Shown piece after piece: positions 42,883 through 52,975 of a stretch of 64,000 bases of DNA; position 1 is the stretch's first letter, and every line of letters begins with the position of its first letter. Position numbers and translations under genes: made by a program. This stretch comes from Malachius bipustulatus (taxonomy: Eukaryota > Arthropoda > Insecta > Coleoptera > Melyridae). The DNA lies in assembly GCA_910589415.1 (NCBI GenBank), contig OU342630.1:26383867-26447866 (forward strand), given 5' to 3'. The notes below the pieces were generated by a model, which did not search any database, was not told where the DNA came from, and worked only from the letters and a program-made list of their open reading frames with translations.

Positions 42883-43500
42883 CAGGGTGTGTCGCATATA
42901 AGAACCGACACAGAGCAGGGGTGTTGTAGAGGAACCCAAAATATAGTGATTTACCGCAACTTATCTCTATACTAAGTTTGATCCTATGAGAAGTTAGAGG
43001 TCTGAAGTAATGGGTTTCAAATTGAATTAAAAATCAATACCTATCTGAGTTAGGTATACTTGAACTCAGAAAAAAAAATTTGGTATAAGTACGTTGTGAG
43101 TGTTGCAAGAGCATGGATTGGAAATTAATCTTTGTAAGGTTACGGGAGTTTTCATGACACATCCATTCGATATTAAAAAAGAAAATCATAACCGTTTAGA
43201 GTATAGGATTTTTGATGGTCAACATAATATGTTTTTCTTATAGCCGCAATTTTTTTCATGCATGTCAGTCGGTATTAAAAAACTGAAGGAAACAAAAAAT
43301 CTATCATGTTAAAAACATTGTTTCAATTTTTTTTTCTTTTTTATAAAATAAATAAGCTTCTATTCACCGAACGTCATAAAAGACATACTTAGTTAAGGCA
43401 AGCAATATATTATTATATTTTATATTATATTTTTTTAAGAAAAAAATTTAAAAAAATATATGTATAAGAAAAACCAAAGTTGACTATGAAAATTCTGGGA
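42883..43500 (+). mobile_element. Single left end CAGGGTGTGTCGC, distant relative of family E
   Basis: CAGGGTGTGTCGCATATAAG follows TACA/TA, and GGGGTGTTGTAGAGGAACCC resembles the GGTGTTGTAGAGGATGTTCA of family E. No right end was found, so the right boundary is approximate. Confidence 0.35.
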
Positions 43501-43559
43501 TCTAGACGGTTTTAAAATTTTTTCGCATGTCAAAGGGATAACTATTAACGACTTTATGT

Positions 43560-44720
43560 AAAATTTATGTTTTCAACCCTTACTTTGTAGAATCTGTGCA
43601 TGCATACTGATAGATGATAAATAAAACATCAATGTTTCAAAAATTTTACTATACAGGTTTAGAATTATTTAAAGGGCCACTACAGGGATACGGTTAAATT
43701 AGAGAAAAGTTGCGCTACTTTGTGGCCATCTCAAATCCGTCCAACCATGCAAGATATCCGTGACCATTCCTGAAATATCCTGAAAAAACTGAAAAATTGA
43801 GATTCCTTTTTTCGTCATATCTTTTTTGTTATTGGAAATTAATAAATAATTTTTTGCAGACTAACATAAGTCGGCAAGAGCTATCCATCTGACCTTTTAA
43901 AAATTTTGAAAGCCGACTAGATCTTGGAGTTTTCATAGTCAACTTTCGTTTTTCTGACAGCCGCCATATTGTTTTTTTATTTCGTTCGGTATGAAAAAAA
44001 TTATTGAAACCAAAAACTATAATAAACTTCAGAAAATAAGTTTCAAGAATTTTTGCTCTTCTTTTTTTCTAAAAAAAGACAACTTTTTAGACCGAATATC
44101 ATTGAGAAATTGAAAAACTACAAGGCAAGCATTATTACTTCATATTGACATATTTCAGCGAATTTTTTTTTGTTTTTCTTTGAAAAAAGAAGAATAAAAA
44201 TGTTCCAATACTTTTTTTCTGAAGTTTATTAATATTTGGTTTCCATTATTTTTTTCTGATCGAACGACATAAAATATAATATGGCGTCCATAAGAAAATA
44301 AGAAAAACGAAAGTTGACTATGAAAACTCTGGAATCTAGTCGGCTTTGGAAATTTTTGAAACGTAAGATGAATAGCAGATAACGGCTTATGTAAGCCTAC
44401 ATAAAATAATTTATTAATTTCCAATTTTAAGAAAGATATGGCAAAAATAAGATTTCTCGATTTTTTAGTTTTTTCAGGAAATTTCAGGAACAGTCACAGA
44501 TATCTTGCATGTTTTGAGGGATTCGAAATGACCACAAAATAGCGCAATTTTTCTCCAATTTAACCGACCTCGTATCTTCAATGGTTTAGGATATCCCTGT
44601 AGTGGCACTTTAAATAGTTCTAACCCTGTATATTGCTGATGGATAGTATAAACGTTACACGTAAAAATCAGTATACAGTAGAATTTTTTAAAACATCAGT
44701 GTTTTATTTATCATCCATCG
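43560..44720. mobile_element. Family C palindrome copy 2, split by a foldback element
   Basis: The left half (43575-43650: TTTTCAACCCTTACTTTGTA, GCATACTGATAGATGATAAA) and right half (44640-44720: TTTTTTAAAACATCAGTG, TTTTATTTATCATCCATC) together equal the palindrome at 13272-13352 and its flank in reverse orientation. The family A foldback (43654-44628) separates them, so this is a nested insertion. Confidence 0.7.
43654..44628. mobile_element. Foldback element, family A copy 2 (975 bp)
   Basis: Starts CAGGTTTAGAATTATTTAAA and ends, in reverse complement, CAGGGTTAGAACTATTTAAA, with TA on both sides. It is collinear with 5076-6067, including ATGCAAGATATC and the AGTTGACTATGAAAACTC motif near the centre. 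Copies 1 and 2 differ at many sites and by short deletions. Confidence 0.85.
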
Positions 44721-45377
44721 ACTTTATGTAGACCTACAAGAATTGATTTACCTATTTATTTTCGATAACAAAAAAATATTGGTAAAAATCTTAACTTTTA
44801 GTTTTTTTTTCGACATATTTGACCATCGATTGAAGATATCCGAAATTTTGTATCAGATTCTTGAACGAAGGAAGTATCAAATGATGAAACTTTGTTTAGA
44901 AATAAATGAAAGAGTTTCTCTTCGACCATTTAGTAATACGTTCTTTATACTGCCAATTTCAGTTAACTAATGACGTACATTCCCCATGCGATGGATGGAA
45001 TGTTCATTCTCTCACCGCTTACGATGAGGGAATATTCTAAGCCAATCACTGGCTCGGCATTTTGCCAATTGATTTTCGGAATTGAACTCGCTGTGACGGC
45101 AACCAGATAAGATAACGCCACGGCTACTATCGCGCTGCCAGCGCACCTAACCTGACCTGACAGACAGATAATAATAACCAGGTTAGATATCATCTATTCA
45201 TGAAAATGAATAGAATAGAAAAACAAAATATAAAATGATAATTGAAATGACTGGGGATTTAGTAAAAAACGACAACGCAGATATCAAGAAAATAAGTTTA
45301 TTGAAAAGTTTAATTTATTTTTTGAACTAATTTTAATAAATTTGGTCAAAAGGTCGAATAGAAAATAGCGTCTTCAT

Positions 45378-45470
45378 CTCGCGAAGAATAGCTATTATCC
45401 ACTCAAACGTTCCAACACTCGCCTGCGTTCTCGTGGATAATAACCATCATTCTTCGCTCGTCGAAGAATA
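45378..45470. repeat. Imperfect palindrome (MITE-like)
   Basis: CGCGAAGAATAGCTATTATCCAC is mirrored by GTGGATAATAACCATCATTC with TTCGCTCG. About 24-base arms with a 30-base loop. No flanking duplication is evident. Confidence 0.5.
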
Positions 45471-45665
45471 TACTATTCGTAAATTGAGTTTAAGAAACAA
45501 AAAAGTTTCAAAGCTATTAATATTATGGAAGTGTCTATTATTAAATTTTTAGATACTTCGCACAAAGTGCTACTCCGACTTTCGCTCATCAATCAGTTCA
45601 ACACTTTTATCATAATATTTTGTTTACAAAACAGCCTCCTATAAGACAACGCAATAAAGTTTTAC

Positions 45666-45783
45666 CTTTGTCTTGTGCTGTCAGCAAGGATGAGGAGAGT
45701 GTCTGCTTTAGTTTACCAAAAGTTGTTCCACTGTCTGCTGCCTCAGTGGCAGCGTTAGTTGTCCCCGGTTCTACTGTGACCAT
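45666..45783 (-). CDS. Fife-like gene, most 5' exon visible (possible start codon)
   Basis: A 118-nt exon bounded by a good acceptor (TTTTTGTATTTCAG) and a donor GTAAAAC after GACAAAG. It reads MVTVEPGTTNAATEAADSGT then TFGKLKQTLSSSLLTAQDK. The ATG is the first codon right after the acceptor, so it could be the initiator with 5' UTR exons further right, or just an internal Met. It joins in phase 1 to the zinc-finger exon. No upstream exon could be recognised between 45784 and 64000. Confidence 0.7.
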
Positions 45784-46061
45784 CTGAAATACAAAAACCG
45801 AACATTACGACTTGCTACTGTTAAGTGTCCTAAAAAAATATTGATAAGTTGAATTACTCATTAAGCAATGCCTGCGATCAACAATCATAATAATACTTAT
45901 TTTTTATCATTATAAAATATTAGCGAAAAATGTTTCGATTTGAGCAAGACTGTGGATTACGTTAAAGTCGATCCTTCCCGGATGATAATCAGGTCAGGTG
46001 TATCATCCGGTCGATTCATCTTTTATGTTGATTGTTAATTGTATAGATACCGACACTTTTA

Positions 46062-46200
46062 TTTGTAAATGTAAATGTAAATGTAAATGTAAATCTTTAA
46101 TATGCCTAAGTTTTTTGCGCCTACACTACATACATATGCATTAAGTATAGTGCTTACTGCCGGTAAAAATATTTTTAACGAGTGTAAACCTTTACGGAGA
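46062..46200 (-). mobile_element. 3' end of a minus-strand non-LTR element
   Basis: A run of GTAAAT hexamers at 46069-46092 (ATTTAC on the minus strand) closes a short stretch with no coding content. It resembles the tail of the 33-36 kb element in form but not sequence. Confidence 0.4.
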
Positions 46201-46924
46201 TCCAAATTAGTCAAACGCCAACCTCAGTCAGAGTGAAAAGCCCAATCGTTATCAAGCTCTCAATTTCAATTCATAACTGGGTACGAAAGCAATCACTTGG
46301 CTATTTTCGTCAGCCATTACGCTATCATGGTACATTGAGCATTATGATGACAGGGAAATGAAAGGAATCACAGAGAGGAGAGAGTAAAGCCCTCGTCCCG
46401 TTTCAGGATAATAAACCTGCGTCGCAGTGTTCAATTTTAAATTATTATATTACGGTAGGTCGGTAGGTTTGGTATTTTTTATATGAATCCTTTCTTATTA
46501 GTTATTAGAGATATGAAAATGACGATGATCATATCCCCATAAATGACAATGAAGTTTTACAACACGACTTGGATCTTATTATTTTATTAAATCCAGTATA
46601 TTCAGGTCCCAGATTCTTGGCATATAATATATTAGGGCCCGCGACTGCCAGACCTTCGTTATTTTATAAAAGCTAAAAGTTTATCCATGCATGTCTCCAA
46701 CATAAATAAATGAAATATTATCAATGTCTTGGCTTACATATAATTTGATAGATATGTAGGAACTAGAACATTGTCTCTAGACGTGGGAATAGCACGAACA
46801 ACTGTTCTGAAATATTTTGAAAGATTATAGGTAAATAGTTTTATCTTATTCCAAGTATCTTAGCTCATACCTTCAAATACACAATTCAGTGTTATTCTGA
46901 TTATATTATTTCTTATTACCGATT

Positions 46925-47640
46925 ATGTTGTTTTTTACTTTTAGATTACATCCTTACCACATAGTCTTGCACCAGGCGCTAAATGAACAAGATTTCGATA
47001 ATAGATTAAATTATTGTCAATGGATGCTAGGCATACTTGAGGAAAACATAGATTTCTTAAAGGAAATTCTCTGCACCTACGAGGCTACCTTTAATAGTGA
47101 TGGTAGAGTCTTCATAATATGCATTATTGGTCCGCTGAAAATCCGCGTTGGTTAAGAGAGAGAAGTGCAGCACCAGGAACGCTGGAGCCTAAATGTGTGG
47201 TGCGGTATCATTGGGGACAGAATTATTGGACCTTACTTTTTTGATTAAGATTTAACTGGTAACCGCTTCTTAGAGTTTTTGATCAACGACTTGCCAATTT
47301 TGTTGGAAGATGTGCCACTCGAAACTAGGAGAACTATGTTTCTACAATTAGATGGTTGTCCGGCACATATTCAATTATTTATGCCTGAAACCATATTTAC
47401 GGGACCTTTCGAGAACGCTGGATAGGAAGGGGAAGCGTATTTCCTTGTCCGGCAAGATCTCCCGACTTGACATGTCTTGATTTTTACTTCTAGGGACGCT
47501 TAAAAGACATTGTTTTTCAAACTCCACCAACAACACGAATGGATATGGAAAACAGAATTCGAAACTCAATTCCTCAACTATCAGCAGCAGAAATCGAGGA
47601 TGAATCGAGGCAGAAATCGAAAAAAAAAGGTATTTTTTAC
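46925..47640 (+). pseudogene. Decayed Tc1/mariner-type transposase (catalytic region)
   Basis: Pieces in order: RLHPYHIVLHQALNEQDFDN, CQWMLGILEENIDFLKEILC, TYEATFNSDGRV (normally a catalytic Asp before EATF, here Tyr), LNVWCGIIGDRIIGPYFF-like text, FLQLDGCPAHIQ (Asp kept), ARSPDLTCLDFYF (Asp kept), LKDIVFQTPPTTRMDMENRI RNSIPQLSAAEIED. This is the middle and end of the transposase family whose N-terminus (DUF4817-like) appears in foldback elements of this window. Several frameshifts and stops. No terminal inverted repeats are recognisable around it. Confidence 0.8.
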
Positions 47641-47804
47641 CATTTTTAGGTTAGTAGTAGCTCGTTAAGTCGGGGCGATAACTAATCACCAGAATTCTAC
47701 CGATTAAGGGACTTAACGAAATTAAATGTCAAATGGATTGATATATTTTCATTCTAAAATAAATACAATTTTGACTGAATCTAGTCCAGCATTTTTCCTT
47801 ACCC

Positions 47805-49272
47805 CTTAGACTATATTAATAAATATGGACCAAGACATAAACACTGAAAAAGTGTTCCGACATCCCTCTCTCTCCAAACAAGACTGTTCAAAACAACGAA
47901 TGCCAGATCAATAATGAAACTGGCACTTACAATGAAAGAGCGCAACCTCTCCAGTGTTATTGTTGGGCAATAAACATCGATGGATCCCTTATACCCGTTT
48001 TACTTTGCTACATCTGGCAACATGAATGTTTACATCCTGTCAGACCTTTTGTTTACATAATACCATAATAAGAGTTCGTGTTTTTCAAACAGTTGTAAGT
48101 TCCTTGTTGTTTATATTTTCAGCTCTAGCTTTCACTCGTTTTAAGCTTTAATAATTAATTTTTCAATTAAGTTAAAAAAAAGTGGCGAAAACGTGTTCTG
48201 TTTTTGAGAAAACTTCGAAAGAAGGTAAGTCTATCAGTTTCCTACGTAAGCAACGCAAAGCCGTCAATCAAAACAAAGCATACATGGTCATGGGCGTAGC
48301 GTAGTGTAAGTGTTTTATCTTTTAATTTGTGAAAACAATTATTGTTTGACATTTTTTTTTAATTTTCGAAAGCATACTGAATACCTACTGAATACTTTGA
48401 AAAATGCAACTTGGAAAAATTATTCCATTTAAATAAATAAAAAATACTGACTTTTTGAAAGTAGGTATATTACCTATTATTATTGTCAACCTCTAGTTTA
48501 AGATAATCAGAATATGGAGAGGGGGAATAATATTCAAACAATATCATCAAAGAATATGAAATAGAAGACTTTGACCCGGTTGCACGAACGTTAAAAAAAT
48601 TTCAGATTATTACTAATTTTAAGGTGCAAATTTTTAAAATGTGGTGAACTTTTTCCATGATCTTTAATTTTTTATCGGCAATTAATTCTTCTAAAATTGA
48701 GACGAATTCACTCCCAGCAATATCAGAACAAAACTTTAGTAATAACAGGGTATTTTAAAATTAGTGATTAGGTATCTGACATATTTTCAATTAGGTTCGT
48801 TTAATTTATTTTTAGAATAAAATCAACTAAATATGTAAGAAATTGAAAAAATATTTTAGGTACCTACTGATGTATATTGCTTTCCGACTTTCCTATCGAT
48901 TTTTTATTTGCTAAATTGTTATTACCTTTTTTACCTTTTTTATTTTATATAGGTAGGTATAAGTATATATTTTCTTAATTTAATATCTATTAGTATTCCC
49001 ATAATTTATGTTTTTTGTAACAAAAACCGCAAATAAAATAATAATATTATGAATATTATGATCATTATTATAATTTATGTAATTATTACATTTCCTATAA
49101 CTGAACTCGAGCGCGCCATCACTGCCGTTGCGTTCTGTTGTTTACGTTTTACGTCGTTCCCCTTACCCCGCCAGATGCAGCATATGAGTGCGAGAGAGAA
49201 TATCAACAAACCAAAACTGACTTCAAGCTAAGATAGGGAAGGCGCGGTCCATATTTATTAATATAGTCTAAG
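47805..49272. mobile_element. DNA transposon remnant with 27-bp perfect inverted ends and 8-bp target duplication
   Basis: CTTAGACTATATTAATAAAT with ATGGACC at the left is repeated exactly, inverted, at the right (49246-49272). CCTTACCC flanks both sides (47797-47804, 49273-49280). An 8-bp duplication points to the hAT or P superfamily. The 1.47 kb interior has no transposase frame. A CGAAAGAAG|GTAAGTC splice-donor-like site at about 48224 suggests the leader exon of the parent gene was kept. Confidence 0.8.
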
Positions 49273-49280
49273 CCTTACCC

Positions 49281-51984
49281 ACTTAACCTATAAAATTTTC
49301 TACCGTAACTCTCTACGATCATTAGTTTCTGAGGTACAGCCGCTTACCTCGCTTATTTGCCCATCTTGTACATTAATAAACGAGAAGAGTTTTCTTTGAT
49401 CAGTTAAAAGAGAGTTTTGCACCTCGATTAAGTAAGACACATACATATAAATGCAGTTCTGATCTATTTTTTATAACGAACGTAATTTGCTATAGTCTTC
49501 AATAGCATTGGGAATACCATACCTTCTTTAACGTTTAAGCAGAGATTTCAACTTAATGTTTTCAATGATTTGCTTATTAAACCAGAATGGGTATTTTTTG
49601 TGTCTAACAGAGTCGCCTTTGCGTACAAATAACAGAGTCGCAACTAATTAATGTGTGTAAACTTTCACGGCTGCCTTCAACTGAAATCATAGTTGATATC
49701 ATGTTTTATTTGAACAGAACTGTACCTATGTCAACCTAGATGGCTTGGTTGGCGAAATAATAATAAAAATAATATTTTGATGAGTGGCGGTAAATTTTTA
49801 ATTTTATCATTGCTTCACATGAAATGGAAATACAAAAAAAACTAGAAGATAATTCGTAGACAAACAATTATTTTCGATAACAATGATTAAATAAAAAAAT
49901 AAAAAACTGACAGTATCTTAACTTAAGCAGAAGCGACACAGCGTTCAAGGCAATTCGAGGCAAGCAGGATTGGCTGAAAGTATATAGCATATATACTTTC
50001 TTACTTTTTTTTCTAGGTTTGCAATTTTTGTCAGAATCTGTAAATCCTTTACTGTATGTCTTCTTTGATACACTATTGGATCCATTGCTGGATTTATTAC
50101 GTTTGTACTAACTCTACGTCTCGCAGACGGCACAAGAACTTTATTGAGAGCTAAATACTTTCACAACAGGAAGTCACTCCCGTTTGGCTACATTTGATAA
50201 AGTGAGTTACTGGATGGTATTTTTATATTGTATCTATAATAAATTAGATGGAAAGAGCATTCGTCACACCCGTCTATAATGACTATGACACGTATGTTTA
50301 GTAATTAAGGGTTAACATGTGAAGAGAATATTCGTTTGATTCTCGTCTCCCTTAATAATAGTCGATTGCTGATAACCAGTGTAAATGTCCATAGATTTAA
50401 TAACTTCCGCATATCTGTATAATCTTAATAGTGATAACATTATATTTTCATAAGTTTAATTGACTTCATTGTACTATAAAATTCAGAATTGATGACTGTG
50501 TGTCATTTTACAAACCCATTTGTTAATTAATACTTTATTAACATCAAAAGTATAAATATAGTGCGTACCCTTGAAGTTCTATTATGGACCATTTCGTTAA
50601 TTATAGTGTAATTCTACCTACAATGCGGTTGAAATTATAATAATTATTATATTTATATTCCATAGGTAGCTTTGCGGTTAGCACGCATAAAAAGGGAGGT
50701 GGGTAATAAGAACGGTAGACTTATTTTTAATGAAGACTATTCAAAGATGCATAAGGAATCTCCTCAGCCAGGAATTCCAATCAGACTAATGATGAGAAAA
50801 ATAATTCACGAAGGAAAAGTAATGTAATCAAAGCACAGACGATAATCATTGTTTCTTTTAAGGTCGTTTAAAAATTATTCAGAGAAATATAATTTAATGC
50901 AGTGAATTTTGACTATATGTAGCACCATGTTTGTTTACCCTTAGTCGTTACTACGTGCATTAACTATTCGCACTTATTAAACTATTATTAATGGTACGGG
51001 TCATTGAACAGACTTGAGGATCTTACTCTGTTTTCAAATATAGGGTTCAAGTTTATCTGAAAACATTGGAATATACTGAGTGAGAAAAAAGTTCAGGTAC
51101 GGTCCAATAAATCCTTACATTTTGATTTAAAAAAAATGGAACAACAGGTCAGTCTTTTTATTTAATTGAAGTGCTTTCTTTGTCGTAAGAATTTTTCAGG
51201 TTCCTCGGCGGAGTAATGACGACATGGTCTGTTTTTTTTTAATAGGACACTGTACATTTTTGTACTTCCATATTTCCTGAAAAATACCAATAAGGATGGC
51301 TTTTGCCGTTGCAGTTTTAAGCTTGGAGCTTTTTGAAAATAAAAAAAAATTTAATTTTTTATGAAATAAACGCATAATAGGTACCAACCTAGCAACCTAC
51401 CTACTTAATCCAATAAAATATTATATCGTCAGAACTATGAGACGTAGTGCCCAAAGTGGACGGCTGACGTCAGTGAAATGTGAACGGCCAAATTTCGCGT
51501 TTGTAATAATTATTATTACTACTAGTTCAATCACTTTAGACAGTTTCATGAAAAAAACTTATATTGCATTTTTTGACGCAGTTTAGTTTGTTCAATTTGA
51601 CGTGTACAAACTATAATCACTGTTTTACAACAAAAATTTAAATGAGAACCTTCCATCATCTTTAATTTTTTCTTTTTTTTTCCATTTGTATTTTCATTTT
51701 GCATTTTTAGACGAAAAGGTTGAAAACAAATGTGTAGTGAATTAAATTTCCCAAACTATTCATTTGGGAAATTTAAATTTGGTTGCTAGAGATTTAATGA
51801 AACAGAGTGCACAAAGAAATTATGTGCATTGTTCCAGTATTCCTCGACTTAAGAGAAATAATTGGAATAAAATCGTTGTACAACATGATATTACTAACGT
51901 TGATCAATTGTCCGTATTTAAGAATTTGTTAATAGAAATTCTTTTCAGATATTTATGATAATTTTACTGATTGAGTACAAATAT
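49281..51984. other. Mostly unassigned AT-rich sequence
   Basis: Two short readings attract attention without being identifiable: the minus-strand frame 50133-49990 (SARRRVSTNVINPAMDPIVY...LEKK) and the plus-strand phrase MHKESPQPGIPIRLMMRKII at 50749. Neither has convincing splice sites or a family I know. A further open frame at 51764-51958 has no motif. No paired repeats were found. Confidence 0.35.
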
Positions 51985-52592
51985 ACAGGGTGATCCCGAA
52001 ATAGCGGACACGGAATACTGGGTGTTGTAGAGGATGTTCAGAAAGACTGTAATTTTAAAACAAAAATGGGTTCCTCGGCTTCATTACCGAGATATAGGGT
52101 GTCCTTTTTCTAAACGTTAAATCGAAATGACGGTCAAATTTAAACAACCTCCACTGGCAAAGCACATGGTTTCACATAACTATAATGATAGTGTTTGCTT
52201 TTTATTATTTTTATTATCGGGAACGGAATTATAGGCATTCAAAGTCCCTGTGTTCAACAAAACTTTTCAATGTGGCATCGTTGTTCGAATTCCAGATTTT
52301 GAATAATATTATCGAATTTGTATCCGCGCAACGATGATTGTTTTAAGCTTTGTTGTCTTTCCATTTCATATATGTTTCCATGGTAACATCTATCTGGGTA
52401 TTGTAGACCTGCACATTATTTTTCTGCCTGAAGAATGGTATCCAGTGCAGCGTTGTGACTTTATTTTCTACAAAAGTGGTCATATCTTCTTAAGGGAGCT
52501 ATACTGGAGAAAACAGTAAATAAAACTTAGAATCTTTAATCAACAATGGATGCTGTGGTGCTGTCCGTGTCCGCCATTTCGGGGTCACCCTG
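51985..52592. mobile_element. CAGGGTGATCCCG inverted-repeat element, family E (608 bp)
   Basis: TA-flanked; CAGGGTGATCCCGAAATAGC at the left, and in reverse complement CAGGGTGACCCCGAAATGGC at the right, continuing GGACACGGA. The inverted repeats are only about 30 bases, unlike the foldbacks. The interior is shared with 29190-29595 (inverted) and 32380-32960. Confidence 0.85.
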
Positions 52593-52619
52593 TATAGTAG
52601 CTAAATTGTTAATTGAGCA

Positions 52620-52975
52620 TTTGGTAATTTTTCTTTGTATTTACAATTATTTGAACAGTGTATTTTTGTATCTATTTTTGTAAAAAGGGAAACTGCCCGT
52701 TGACTTTAAATAAAAATAAAAATAAAAATAATGATAAAATAAAAATAAAATCATTTCTTGTAAAAATCATTTATTCAGTTTTATAATTACAATTTATAAT
52801 TTTATTCATTTTTATAGTTACTATTGTTATAATACACTTGTTGTGTACACTTGATGCTGTATTTTATGGTGTAATTTCCATTTTTTTCCATCTATTTCCT
52901 GTAATTGGGTGCTTGCACCTGTTGGAAATAAACATTATTCTTATTATTATTATTATTATTATTATTATTTAGATA
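52620..52975 (+). mobile_element. Two non-LTR 3' ends in tandem
   Basis: A 3' UTR-like stretch ends in AAATAA repeats at 52708-52749. A second stretch contains GCTTGCACCTGTTGGAAATA and ends in a (TTA)n run at 52940-52970. Tails of this kind close many insect non-LTR elements. No coding sequence remains in either. Confidence 0.5.

Noticed and set aside
44963..45193. 76-codon minus-strand frame with a hydrophobic start, as a small secreted protein
   Set aside because: No supporting splice sites, no similarity that I know, and it runs into repeat-like sequence containing CCTAACCTGACC words.
50779..50812. TGATGAGAAAAATAATTCACGAAGG as a hammerhead core
   Set aside because: The bases after the core cannot form stem II, and GAAA is not correctly placed.
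50749..50825. Plus-strand phrase MHKESPQPGIPIRLMMRKII as a possible host exon
   Set aside because: There is no acceptor directly upstream, the donor is weak, and I know no family with it. Too short to support.
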